Assembly: GCA_947561715.1 (NCBI GenBank)
Contig: OX387201.1
Coordinates: 4,668,001 to 4,732,000 of the forward strand
Source of the DNA: Ascidia mentula
Taxonomy: Eukaryota > Chordata > Ascidiacea > Phlebobranchia > Ascidiidae
Reading direction: 5' to 3'
Length of the DNA stretch: 64,000 bases
Below are positions 11,081 through 21,948 of the stretch, piece after piece. A program made the translations under genes and the position numbers. Position 1 is the first letter of the stretch. Each line of letters begins with the position of its first letter. A model generated the notes under the pieces. The model did not search any database and was not told the DNA's origin. It worked only from the letters and a program-made list of their open reading frames with translations.

Positions 11081-11593
11081 ACCAATTTATCCTTTTGTCT
11101 GCAACTTCCTTTGGTTTTAAGCCTGCACACCTGACAAATCGACTCACGTATGGCTCGATCAATCCTGTCATGAGGTTTACCTTTTGGTTCGAGTTCCTCT
11201 TTCACCGTGACGTAGGCAAGTTACCAAGCAAGCTACCGTGACGTAAGCAAGCTTGTAACAGCAGTGAACGCGTCCTCGCTGTATTCAAAGCTCGAAAATC
11301 TCCTCACAACAACGCTGAATTAACCGGTTGATATGACAAAGAATAATGATTGGATTTTAGGGCAAATTTAGCGATGCGACAAAAAACCCATTTCAATATA
11401 CTTCACAACCAAGCAGTCTTAGAATGGTTTATATCGGCAGTGTAACGTTTACGATGCCTGGTTTATGTGACGCCAACCAGGTAAATACGTCACTGGCAAC
11501 GCCCACCTGAATGAATGACTCTCTTTTGTCAAACCCAGCTCTTACGAGGATTCCGAAGAATTGTAGTATGACTGCTCACTTTTACTGCAGTTT

Positions 11594-11902
11594 TTGAAAA
11601 GTCAGCATTGTCTGTGGGTGTCTTTAGCATTGCGCAAAGTGTGGTTATGGATGTCATTCACCAACTATCGTGATCAGTTACATTTCATGCATAACGAAAT
11701 TATGAAACGCCTTCGCCTGTTGGTTAATAAAGAGACACAGTCCACCGTCATGCGTAAAATATGTATCACAATTGAGGATCAATTACATACTTTTTGCGAA
11801 GTAATAGTTCATGGGAAAGTAAGGTATCATCAGAACATGCGTCAAACTATATTTATTGCTGAGTCTAGAAGTGGTTGGCTTTCTTGTCTGCCAATGAAAT
11901 GA
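11594..11902 (+). other. Recurring plus-strand open frame, coding status doubtful
   Basis: 102 codons, opened by TTG rather than ATG. The same frame exists at 60,333-60,689 (118 codons) and, broken by a frameshift, at 45,550-45,900; a fragment is at 19,700-19,859. The 11.6-kb copy lacks 16 codons of the 60-kb copy but stays in frame. The peptide is rich in Trp, His and Lys (ALRKVWLWMSFTNYRDQLHF) and ends SCLPMK. No known domain is recognised. Retained frame across copies hints at coding; absence of ATG and the broken copy argue against. Confidence 0.25.
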
Positions 11903-12860
11903 ATTATGTCCGCCTGTGTTACTAAACTGTCTTTTTAGGGTTGTCAATGATGTGCCAATTTGTAAAATGAGTAACATGGAAATGTCGGTGGAATTTTCAT
12001 AACTTCTTGCAATGGTGTGACAGTTGTATTAGAACGTTTTGCTGGGATTTTGCAAGCTTTGTGGAATCTGGTGACGAATACAAATATTGACTTTTGAATG
12101 ATTTCCTAGAGGAAAATGTAATGGAATCATTAAATATGTGCGTGAAGCCTTGAAATTCGTCTTGACGATTTAGAATTAAAGTATAGCGAGCAAGTCTGTT
12201 ACAACTAACTTAGCTTCCTCGTTTAATTAGAACTTGCTGTTGCAGTTTGCTTTTGCTGTACTGTAACCACATAAGCCAAGGTGTACGAGTATTTTATTCC
12301 CAACAACAAATATACCAGGATATGTGTTCAATGTAGAAGTGTTTCTTTATCCAGCTTTTCATACCTCGGTGGTGCAAACAATGTGTGCATATAAACGTAT
12401 AATGTTCAAATATCTTGCCCCCCACGTCATAACATTTGGGCCTAATTACGTCGGATATTAAAAAACTATCATTGCACCATATGACGTCAGTCAAGCAGTA
12501 ATGAGCAAAATGCGTTAATGAAGACGCCAAAATTAGCTTTACCGAGGACGAATAAGTCCAAATCGATTTATAACGGTTTGTTTTTGTTTTTCTGCTACCC
12601 TGTCTATGTACGGTTACTAGTTTTTGTTTGATGTTGACCATCTGCAACGACGGATTTGTTATAATGTTAAATCTTTATTGGCGTTGAAGCGAAATACATT
12701 CAAACACACATTTATGTTGGTTTGCGTCTAATACTGCCTTCAATGCTGGGAACTTACATTTTATCATGTCAACATATTTAAACAGTAAAAAACAGTTTCG
12801 ACAAAAAAAAATCGGTTTATCCTCAAGGAACCCAGTTAAGCGTCAAATTCCGGCACCAAA

Positions 12861-13082
12861 ATGCCATATTACTTCGGCGTCTTTATTTCACCTAAATTTA
12901 ACGAGGAGATTTCCACGTATGTTTATGCAAGGTTTACAACACAGCTTACCATAGATGGCCAGTATTTGTCGTTAGATTGTCAGCAAAAAGCTTTTCTGTT
13001 TGTGAGCGTTTTGTGGCAAAACATGTTTCATCATATGTTTATAAACGTGGGGCAGATAGAAATCCCGTACATCGCCCAATAG
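12861..13082 (+). CDS. Possible small protein, MPYYFG family
   Basis: ATG-started frame of 73 residues: MPYYFGVFISPKFNEE then YARFTTQLTIDGQYLSLDC. Related ATG frames stand at 46,694-46,858 and 61,484-61,648 (54 residues each, ending SGRNCC) and 20,422-20,538 (38 residues). The 60-residue frame at 18,106-18,288 shares the core RFATQHVTDGRYLAL. The core (F-x-T-Q-x-T-x-DG-x-YL) stays in the same frame in all five, while the 3' ends differ. That is what a decaying or rapidly changing coding exon looks like. No family recognised; could be a non-coding repeat. Confidence 0.3.
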   Translation: MPYYFGVFISPKFNEEISTYVYARFTTQLTIDGQYLSLDCQQKAFLFVSVLWQNMFHHMFINVGQIEIPYIAQ

Positions 13083-13104
13083 AGTTGGACGGGTGACTTA
13101 CGAT

Positions 13105-13194
13105 ATGCATATCAAATTGTGTGTATTTGTGCTGTGCATAAACTATATTTACGCCCAACCTAGTAAGTGCAATAAATTTGTTACATCATTGTAA
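13105..13194 (+). other. Signal-peptide-like leader frame
   Basis: ATG followed by MHIKLCVFVLCINYIYAQP, a short basic N-terminus and hydrophobic core like a secretory signal, then a stop after 29 codons. A GTAAGT right after the leader and a TTAG about 50 bp later could form a mini-intron. Copies: 18,297-18,359, 20,590-20,805 (longest) and, with ATG changed to ATT, at 46,970 and 61,760. Coding status uncertain. Confidence 0.25.
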
Positions 13195-13199
13195 TATGG

Positions 13200-14266
13200 A
13201 AATAATTAGCAAAGCAGATAAATCAAACGAAGTGTTTCACGACTTTTATGAACTGGCGTCGTACTCATTCCTAATGATTGTTTTGATGACGTACGAGACC
13301 AAGCGTACAACAAGAATTCGTTTTTAAGGTCAAGCAGTTTGATGTGAAAATAAACTTGTGACGCGATAACAACATTAAAACGATGCACCAGTGAGTCGCA
13401 ATGCATAACATTTGTGAACCTTTGGCATAACCAATGCAAATGACAATTTTCGACCTTAGCTACTGCATCTCTCCTGATGAGATTTTAATTTTACCGATTC
13501 CTATTTTTGTATTGACTTTGCGGCCAAACAAAAAGGGAATCAATCAACCCTTTTGGTAAACTGACGAGGTCATCAACTGTGCAGACGTTATGTACTACGC
13601 AAGTCTGTCGAAATACGGTTCAGTTAAAAACAAACATGGGAGACTCACATTTGATATATTGTAGTGCGTGGAATGAAGTAGAACTTTCGGAATTCCTAAT
13701 AGCAAATCACAAATCATTGACTATTTTTGATTCGCAATCGATTCGCAACAAGAAAACCAATACATCGAAGGTATTTACATCTTTCCTAAATTTCATTGTG
13801 AACGGAATATGACTGATTTTGGGCATGCCAAGAAGGGTAATAGAAAAATTAAATGATAACAAATCACGATTTTGTGAAAAAGATATGATGATTTCTATTT
13901 GGTATATGGCTGCACCCCGACCTCTTGTGGCTGGAATATTCATTATCTACTCACATTAAATTTCAAATATCCGGCATTCTTGTTTTGCAAAATTACATCA
14001 GGATCGGCACGTTATTTTCATGTTATTATTATATTTCTCAAATATGCTTACACTCGAAGCGCATTAATAATCAACAGCACATTAATACAGTATGTACATT
14101 TCTCTATAGTGTATCAAATAAAATCTATAATGTATCAAATAAAAACTTAACAGTTAAAAGAAGATGTATGTTACATTACTACAAGAATAAACTTGGAAGC
14201 GAACAAAATGTGTGGAAAAGCGGTTACGAACGATGAAACTCAGAAAGTGGATTTGGGTGCGTGGTG
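13200..14266. other. Intergenic, no gene recognised
   Basis: AT-rich. 13,200-13,290 continues the similarity to 18,420-18,460 and 20,670-20,730; 13,890-13,950 resembles 18,470-18,540. Open frames here are short and shared with no other copy. I see nothing further. Confidence 0.35.
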
Positions 14267-14894
14267 TTAAAATTTCTCAGGAGTATACACATTGCAGCAG
14301 CAATGTATATTACAACACATACAGCACTTAAAGCAAAATTCCCCCTCATTGGTTGCTGGCGGCTCCTAAACATACAAAGGTAGTTGCAAAAGAAATATTA
14401 TGTTTTGTATTCACTGTATGTCTTACACTGATTGACATGTGGTCACGCAATGTTATACAAATATAATGCTAAAATTTTAAGCTAAAATTCATAACAAGTA
14501 CTCATTAATTTGGATTCAAGAGTGGAAATAATTTACCTGCGACGGTCCTGGTTGAGTTCTTCCTTGTGGCAATTGTGAGTCACCTTTACGTATACGATGT
14601 GTATCAGTTTAAGTGCAAATTGCAGTATACAGTGAGCTGGGTAACTTAAATAACAATCACAAATGTTTCTTGATTGTTTGGATCGGTGTAACCAAAAGAT
14701 TTACTAAAGCAATTTTTTGATTCTTTTGCGCAACCGGTCTGGAAATATTTTTGATACACCTTATTCTTTTACCCTTGCAGCATGTGAAATTGCCATTAAC
14801 CTACCTTGTTTGGCAGTACCCTTATCCCCGATGTTTACAGTCGCACCTTGAATGCCGAATTTCGATTCACCATAAGTGTCACTGTTGTGTTGTC
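14267..14894 (-). CDS. Module C gene fragment with Cys-rich C-terminus
   Basis: Three minus-strand exons join in frame. 14,805-14,894 is module C (QHNSDTYGESKFGIQG, ATVNIGDKGTAKQG), phase 1 at both ends. 14,537-14,583 (DSQLPQGRTQPGPSQ) goes from phase 1 to phase 0, with a weak acceptor. 14,267-14,365 is a last exon read in phase 0: EPPATNEGEF, then CFKCCMCCNIHCCC, then NVYTPEKF and TAA. The tail has nine cysteines in 14 residues, which could be palmitoylated (membrane anchoring) or metal-binding; that is inference. No start-codon exon was found upstream, so either it is farther away or the gene is incomplete. The Cys-rich tail is seen nowhere else in the window. Confidence 0.45.
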
Positions 14895-15500
14895 CTACGA
14901 AAACACAAATGGTTGTTGTGGGGACGGTAAACGGTAGTATTGTTTTGCAAGTAAATTTAAAATATATTATAAATATGAGTTCTCACGCTCGACCAATTTA
15001 CATGCAGCAAGTTTTACTTTTAATACACGAGTATTGATAACTAAGCAGTCCAAACCTAAACTGCGAATACCATGTGACTAAAAAATTATGTTTTTGATGC
15101 TTGGTCTTCGTTTGCAGTACACCTTTAATCGCTGTGTTGCAAACCGCCTAAAATTGAAACCTTATTACTTGATTTACGTTTTGTACAGAGCTGGGCAGCG
15201 AACGTTCCAAGCTTGAACAAAACGTTTTGTCCAAAGGTGCTCAGTTGCCGGTGAACTTGACACAGCCTGTGATGTCGCAAACGGTCGCGTTGGCTACTTT
15301 GTTACCCACCAAAACATAACAAGGGCTACATACAATGGTCAAGTTGATGTTTAAAGCCTAGAAAAGTTTTTTTTCCAAATCACCAAATCAAAAATGAAAA
15401 TGCTTCCAAGGTTTCAAATACAACTTTTTTACATTTTTTGGGGTTGTTTACACTATGAAGTGTCCTACATGCAGAAGTATTATATGCAGTGGTGAAAAAT
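14895..15500. other. Upstream of the Cys-tailed gene; first exon not found
   Basis: This is where a start exon for the preceding gene would be expected, but no ATG exon of module A type is visible. 15,400-15,480 resembles the flank upstream of the first exons at 28.18, 50.03 and 58.51 kb (phrase GTTTCAAA-TACAACTTTT), so a start exon may have been lost by rearrangement. Confidence 0.3.
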
Positions 15501-18100
15501 AAAAATTTTATATTAATGCTCAAGTAAATTGGAAAGTGTTTGCAAAGAAATAGATGTCCATTTTCCGAAAATAATCACGCCTCGAACCTTATCTGTACCC
15601 CTTTATTTCTGTTATTCTATAGAACTTGTTGCCCTCGAAGCTGGTTTCAACAGTCATTGTTATATTCCAAGTATGTTCTGTTGCTTTTGTGGATTTTGTC
15701 AACTTGCCGGGCATTTTTCAGCAAATTTACTTTAAGTTGGTCTTGCGAAACAGATTAGGCTGCAGTGACACCGATTACTCGAGGTTTGTTGTTTTGCTTA
15801 TTTTGTCATCAAAGATGTTTATCCGTTGTGAACTTTTCTGTCTACATTTTTCTACTTACCCCCTTTATGTTTTTATGAATAAATCTTTAACTTTTGTTGG
15901 TTTTATTGCTTGTTGGCTCATGTTTGCAATGTGCGTTGAAAAATAAATATTGCACGTTCACATGTAAATATATCTACACCATCGAGCCCCAGGCCCAGGT
16001 ATATTCATTTCTTGCGCAAGAAGGGGTTCTTTTGTTTGGCAAACCGGGATGGAAACAAAAAGGCTTTAATGTTACACAGGTGGCCTCAAGCTAACAAAAC
16101 AATGGCCTTAATTGTTTGCTTATCGCGTTTACGCTGACGTGCGGAACATGCGTTTGAATACAGTTTTATGAGAAAATGAAAAGCGAAATACCGTTTATGT
16201 TGCCGAGCAACCGATATTATGCTATGTTTTGTGTGCGGTGTGTTTCCGCTTTTATCCCAAGTACGAGGCTATAAAAAAAAGCGATTGCTTCTGTCTCTTG
16301 CCCGAGTCAGAGTTTAGGATTAGCTTTCCACCTGCCCTTTGCGAACAAATAGCGATTTGTTTTTGTTGTAATGCAACCATATACACAGGGTTTAGTCTAA
16401 CCATCTTTAATGCCTTTTGTTTAACTTGAACAACAACCATATGTGGAGTTTGTTAAAACTGATGGTCAATTCCAAAGAAACCATATTAACTAATCCGCTT
16501 GTTCAACAATAAGCGAACCGCTAATATTCGCATCTAGCAAGACATAGAATTTTTAATTGGTTTCTTGGGAAACTTTACTTTTGATGCCACAGTTACCTCT
16601 TGTGGAGTTATAAATATGCATATCCCTTTCTGCTTGGTGTATCTCTGTTGTTCCATAGCGCTTGTTCGGGCTGGTTTTGGAAGACATTTTACAAAGCAAA
16701 AATGTTATGAACGAAATTTCTTACTTGTCGTCTACCAAAAAGCAAAAACAAACGATGTTACCTCTATTGCGTTTAGTGTTGTTGTACTTTTGTTCCGCTT
16801 GACGAAGTTTATTTCATTGGCATTTAGGCTGCGATTCATCGCACAAAAATCCTAAATTAAAACGCATTGGCTTAACGCAGTTGGAATTTTTTTATTAGAC
16901 TTTGCATTTTTGTAAACAGACTGCGTGGGTATTGTGAAATACTCATTTTAACAAGTCTTGTGCTTTGTTTTCCTCAGACTTCCCGTTAAAACTGCAGTTA
17001 GTGAAATTGTTGAAATCAGACATTGTGCCAAGAAAACTATACAAATCACAAAATAAACGTACAAAGCTAGTAGCGACCAATCGTAATAGTGTACTTGTAA
17101 TGCTGACTACAATAAACAACTTGTCACATAAACGAAAGTATTTTGATCGCTGAGCTAACCTATACGTGGATTCAAGCCACACCTTATAAAAGTTGTCCCA
17201 CGTATGACTTGTGAAATGTTAATAGTTTTTCGTTCCGGTTCGAGTTCCTATTAAGCGTGGCGTCAGCAGGTCGGTTGACGTTACAAAGGCCGACAATTGG
17301 ATTAATAAGGGAGTACTTGTTATGAATCGAATCAAACGGTGATTAAAGCTGTTACATCAAAGGTATGTAGCAACCCCGTCATTTAACAATAGCTGTAGAA
17401 AACAGTACTCGGGCCACATTTTCGTGAGTTACAAACGGAAGTTGTCTACAGAAATCTTTCATTTTCTTTGGAAAGATTGTTTGCTTGCGTTATTACATAA
17501 TATAAAAGTGATGACTCACACAACGTCAGAAATGTTTGTTGATTTTGCTTCACCGCATTGCCCTCCTGTGTTTCCAATCCTCACATGCGGATGCATTTCC
17601 TTTCCCCTACTTGTATATTTTCTTTAGCTTAATCCGGGCGATAAGCCCTGCAGGAAAAACTTTTACGTATTTGCTTTTTCTTGGCTACCAATGCGTCACT
17701 GGTGAAACAAAACTTTTTAAAGAATACAATTAGAAAAGTGAACAAGAACAGGTACGTCGTGAGACACTTACCGGAAGGCCTTAACAAGGAGAAAGCTTTG
17801 TTGCGGAACGCTAACACTATGGTGCGAATATATTTCCAGCAAACTGATTGTGTGCCAATTAACTACTGTTGTTGGTTTTACTGCTTGTTGGCTCATGTTT
17901 GCAATGTGCGTTGAAAAAAAAACATTGCTCATATAAATATCTACAACATCTAGCCCCCGACCCAGGTGTATTCGTTTCTCCTGTTGACAAAATTTGATAA
18001 ACGTTTTAATAAACATACACAGGGCGTAAGAATTTGCACATGTTTTCATTTGGTTTTTATCGTGACCTCCTTACCGCCTCTAGCGTCCGCTAATATGCTA
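15500..18100. repeat. Old copy block resembling 4.6-6.9 kb
   Basis: 15,990-16,440 matches 5,990-6,430; 16,618-17,370 matches 4,621-5,340; 17,500-17,860 matches 6,560-6,880 and 5,690-5,880. The order of pieces differs between the two loci, so the segments were rearranged after duplication. Plus-strand open frames here are repeat-derived or unshared, and I do not call them genes. Confidence 0.5.
16943..17023 (-). pseudogene. Degenerate module A first exon
   Basis: The ATG at 17,021-17,023 opens MSDFNNFTNCSFNGK, clearly the module A start, but the frame reaches TGA after 26 codons, where intact copies have GDMHIDKS and a phase-1 donor. The flank above it (17,030-17,370) is the shared upstream region. 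No B or C exon follows within 1 kb. Relic. Confidence 0.6.
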
Positions 18101-18105
18101 TCTAT

Positions 18106-18359
18106 ATGACCGCTTCTGGGTATGGTGACCTGAGACTATGTATGCGTGGCAGTAATGTGAAGGACTCGTTGCGTGATATATACTCTACTGTAAATGAAAG
18201 GTTTGCAACACAACATGTCACAGATGGCCGTTATTTGGCGTTATATGTAAAACACCACGCAGATTGCCAAATCGTGTTGGGCGGGTGACTTACGACATGC
18301 ATATCAAATTGTGCGTATTTGTGCTGTGCATAAGCTATATTTACAACCAAGTGCAATAG
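18106..18359 (+). other. Plus-strand ORF of the MPYYFG family plus leader frame
   Basis: 18,106-18,288 is an ATG frame of 60 residues ending HHADCQIVLGG. Eight bases after its stop, at 18,297, the leader frame MHIKLCVFVLCISYIY opens and closes after 20 codons. The same tandem order (MPYYFG-like core, a GGGTGACT stop, then the leader ATG) is seen at 12.86-13.19, 20.42-20.81, 46.69-47.0 and 61.48-61.8 kb. Coding status unproved. Confidence 0.3.
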
Positions 18360-18743
18360 GTTTGTTACATCATTGTAATATTGGAAATAAAGGAAATAAT
18401 TAGCAAAGCAGACAAATCAAACGCAGTGTTTCCCGACTTTTATAAACTGGTGACGCACTCAAAAACATATTATGATTTCTATTAGTTTTATAGCTACACT
18501 CTGACCTCTTTTGGCTGGAATTTTATTCATCTACCAACATAACACCATTTGTTACTTAATGCAATAAAACAAACCATAGTTTTAGAAAAATTAGAAAAGT
18601 AATTGCAAACAAATGTATTTACATGCGAAAATTAACTCGTCGAAATAAACTCCTGTAACATCATGCCTTTGCAATTGCTTGTTTGGTGTAGATAAAATCA
18701 GTAAAGAATTCGTTGCTTAATAATGGAAATTAGACAACATGAT

Positions 18744-18820
18744 TTATGTTTCGTCCATAGCCTCCATGCTTTTGATTTCCTTTTCCATATTTCGTGGCCG
18801 TTGATTTCCTTGTTGGTTTT
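18744..18820 (-). pseudogene. Orphan last exon, copy of the 21-kb gene
   Basis: Acceptor ATTATTTTAG, then phase-1 coding NQQGNQRPRNMEKE...SMEAMDET and TAA. It is the twin of the last exon at 21,014-21,090, differing mainly at few residues with the reading frame kept. At about 18,895 the sequence changes to the shared upstream flank, so exons 1 and 2 are absent. This looks like a duplication truncated at its 5' end. Confidence 0.55.
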
Positions 18821-18894
18821 CTAAAATAATATAATCCCCCGTTTACTTAATGCAACCAGAACATGCATCGTAGAAATGGAGCAACAAGATAAAT

Positions 18895-20540
18895 ATACTT
18901 AAAAATCACCAAATAAACGTGCACAGCTTGCAGCGACAAAGTAATCGCAATAGTGTGCTTGTAATGCTGGGAACAACAAACAACTTGTCAAATGAACTAA
19001 TGTCTTTCGATCTCAGACCTAAACGGAGATTATTTTTAAACCACACCTGACAAAAGTTGCCCCACGTATGGCTTGATTAATCCTGTCGTGGGTTTAACGA
19101 TTTGATTCAAGTTCCTCTTTCACCGTGACATCAGCAAGCTACCGTGACGTAAGCAAGCTAGTAATAGCAGTGAGTGCGTCCTCGCTGTATTCAAAGCTCT
19201 AAAATCTCCTCGCAACAACGCTGAATTAATCGCTTGATATGACAAATGATAATTTTTACCGGTATGCCCATACTTTATTGTGATTGATTTAACAAACGGT
19301 GACTCCTCTCCTAGTCAAAACAAAGAAGAAACGATATTGTTTATTCTAATTACAGGTTTACAGCATATTTAGCAATGCGACAAAACCCATTATAATATCT
19401 CTCACACCCAAACAGTCGTATGATGGTTTATATCAGCAATGTAACGTTTGCGAAGTTCGGTAAAGGTTGAAAACAACTCTTAGGCCTTGTGTGTTGTGGT
19501 AACAACAACGCATCTGCGTCTCGATGCATTTATAAACTGAAAAAAAATTACTCTCTAAAGGTCTGAAACGATGTTGCAACCAGTGGGCTTCTGTGAAAGC
19601 TTCCGCCAACAAGGCAAATACGTCACTGGCAACGCCCACCTGGATGAATGAGGCGACTCTGTTTGTCAAATCCAGCATTTACGTGGGTTTCCAAATATTG
19701 TTGCAAAATTCCTCACCTTTGAAGTGGTTTCAGTATGGTCAGCATCGTCTGTGCGCAGTGTGGATATGGATGTTATTTACCATCTATTGTAATCAGATAC
19801 ATTTCATACATTACAAAATTATAAAACGCCTTTGCCTTATGGTTAATAAGGATACATAGTCCATGTTTTTTTGTAGGATTTATACAATGCCTTATACAGC
19901 GCATGCCTTACAGTCTAGTCTTAACTGTACCTGTTCCTGAGATTTCTTTATCTAAAAATATCTGCCAATGAAATATAGAATGGAAATTGGGCAATCAAAT
20001 TATTCACTACTTTGACCAATTTTGCCGCCTGTGTTACTAAACTGTTTTTGCAGTGTTGTCAATTTGGTGGCAATTTGTAAAATGTGCAACATGGAAATGT
20101 TGTTTTAATCGCTATCTTTATAACATCTTGCAATGGTGTGACAGTGTGTTAAAAAAACGCTTTGCTGGCATTTTGCAAGCATTTCTAATGGAAGCATCAC
20201 AAAAAAATTTTTTGACGATTTAGAATGAAAGTTGACCAAGCACAACTAACTTAGCTTCCTCGTTTAATTAGAACTTGCTGTTGCAGCTTTTGCTATAGCG
20301 TAACGAAGAAAGCCAAAGCGTTTTTTTTTTACATATTCTCAAGAAACCCAGTGAATGGCGTCAAATTTCGGCGTTATGTTTCGACAGATGAAAAACGTCG
20401 ATATTTATTTTCTGCACCAAAATGCCGCATTCCTTCAGCGTCTATATTCGACTTAAATTTAACGAGAAGATTTTAACCACGTTTTATGAAATGTTTGCAA
20501 CACAACATACCACAGATGGCTGTTATTTGGCGGTATAAAA
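18895..20540. repeat. Old copy of the duplication block (18.9-20.5 kb)
   Basis: CRE-like flank at 18,895-19,300, then text matching 11.4-12.2 kb and 45.4-46.2 kb with many changes. A fragment of the Trp-rich plus frame lies at 19,740-19,859. The MPYYFG frame at 20,422-20,538 (MPHSFSVYIRLKFNEK) is cut short by a TAA in an A-run. Confidence 0.55.
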
Positions 20541-20589
20541 AAAAAAATCACGCAGATCGTCAATTAGTGTTGGACGGGTGACTAACGAC

Positions 20590-20805
20590 ATGCGTATCAA
20601 ATTGTGTGTATTTGTACTGTGCGTAAACTATATTTACGCCCTACCTGATAAATTTGTTCCAATTAATAAAGCAAATAAATATAACGCAGTGTCTCCCGAC
20701 TTTTGTGAAGTGGCGACGCACTCAAAAACATGTTATGATTTCGATGTCAAATATAGCTGCACTCTGACCTCTCGTGGCTGGAATTTTATTCATCTATCCA
20801 TATAA
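20590..20805 (+). CDS. Possible small secreted protein, 71 residues
   Basis: ATG at 20,590. The N-terminus MRIKLCVFVLCVNYIYA looks like a signal peptide, with possible cleavage after YIYA. The rest (about 54 residues) holds three cysteines and ends SRGWNFIHLSI. It is the longest of five copies of this leader; the others stop early or have lost the ATG. In the 13.1- and 18.3-kb copies a 40-50 bp insertion with GTAAG...TTAG-like ends sits just after the leader, so those could be intron-containing forms. No family recognised. A chance frame in a repeat is the main alternative. Confidence 0.35.
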   Translation: MRIKLCVFVLCVNYIYALPDKFVPINKANKYNAVSPDFCEVATHSKTCYDFDVKYSCTLTSRGWNFIHLSI

Positions 20806-21013
20806 AAGCATTCGTTACTTAATGCAATAAAACAAACCATAGTTGTACAATAAAAATTAGAAAAGTAATTGCAAACAAATGTATTTACATGCGAAAATTA
20901 ACCGTAGAAATGAACTGTCGCAAAATCATGCCTGTTCTTTGCAATTGCTTGTTTGGTGCAGATAAAATCAGTAACAAATTCGTTGTTTAATAATGGGAAT
21001 TAGAGAACATGAT

Positions 21014-21948
21014 TTAGGTTTCGTCCATAGCCTCCATGCTTTTGGTTTCCTTTTGCATATTTCGTGGCGGTTGATTTCCTTGTTGGTTTTCTAAAATAAT
21101 ATAATCCCTGTTTACTTAATGCAACCGGAACATACATCGTAGAAATGGAGCAACAAGATATATGAGAATATCTGAAGTACTTTAAGTGCATTACTTTTAG
21201 TTTAACAACAAACTGTGTTTCGAACAAAATGATTTATCCGTTATGAAGTTACAGGAACATTGCCACAGTATTAGAAATGATTGATAAGAAGAGAAACTAT
21301 TTGTTATTTTACAAACAAATCCACATATTTAATACCGAAGTTGCAAGTTTAAGTTTCAAGTAAGTAGGCTATAGTCTTACGTTTGAGCCAGCTGGCTGTA
21401 CATTGTGTACTAATACAATCACTACCAATTGCACTTACTTATACGAAGATGGTTAGTTATACTTTTGACATTATTTAAAATTAGTAATACTACTATTTGC
21501 GTAATATTTGCAGTACCATCTCTGGCATCATTTTTGTCCTCCGTTCTCTCACGTCTTTCATTTGTCTCGCGTTAGGGGTGCTAAATTTACAAAAACAAGT
21601 TATTAGCATCGAACCAAAACACAACTAAACAAAACGAAGTAAGTTAATATGCGTTACATTTGGCAACAACGTATATAACTAAATTCAAGTAATAATTACC
21701 CATATTCACAATGTTTTCGTCACCGATGCTTCCGGCTTGAACTGAACCTTGGAAGTTATATTTGCTTGGTTGTTGACCTATACACAAACCATGTAAATTC
21801 ACTATTGAATGTAGACTGGAAGATATATAAGATCACTGATAAAGACAAATACCCTATTTTTAACCCTATTTACTCAACAAAATTATAAAACCAAAATGAC
21901 GTATGTGTGTATATAATTACCTTGTTGGTTGTTGGGCGGTGTCGCCAT
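21014..21948 (-). CDS. Small MATP-type gene with a short module C
   Basis: Exons on the minus strand: 21,921-21,948 (ATG; MATPPNNQQ, phase-1 donor), 21,700-21,777 (QQPSKYNFQGSVQAGSIG, then DENIVNM) and last exon 21,014-21,090 (NQQGNQPPRNMQKE...SMEAMDET, TAA). Phases fit (28+78+77 = 183 nt, 60 residues). The middle exon is a short module C lacking the PQH-x-GDSYGG half. The last exon has an orphan twin at 18,744-18,820 and the first exon has a twin at 28,974-29,001 (MATPSNNQQ), so both ends are independently supported. A possible extra exon near 21,517-21,560 (RERRTKMMPEM) has an unclear acceptor. Function unknown. Confidence 0.6.

Larger units (their letters stand above)
11080..13200. repeat. 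Old copy of the duplication block (11.1-13.2 kb)
   Basis: Colinear with 45.0-47.0 kb and 59.8-61.8 kb, and in part with 18.9-20.7 kb. It holds the CRE-like flank (11,080-11,360), a plus-strand open frame at 11,594-11,902, and the MPYYFG frame at 12,861-13,082. It also holds the hydrophobic leader frame at 13,105. Divergence is greater than between the 45-kb and 60-kb copies. Confidence 0.7.

Noticed and set aside
12294..12647. 117-codon minus frame
   Set aside because: Related copies at 46.4-46.7 and 61.2-61.5 kb are interrupted differently; no family feature.
15170..15310. Possible module exon on the minus strand (ANATVCDITGC, then VKFTGN)
   Set aside because: Vaguely like module B in reverse order, but no proper acceptor or donor and no sister copy.
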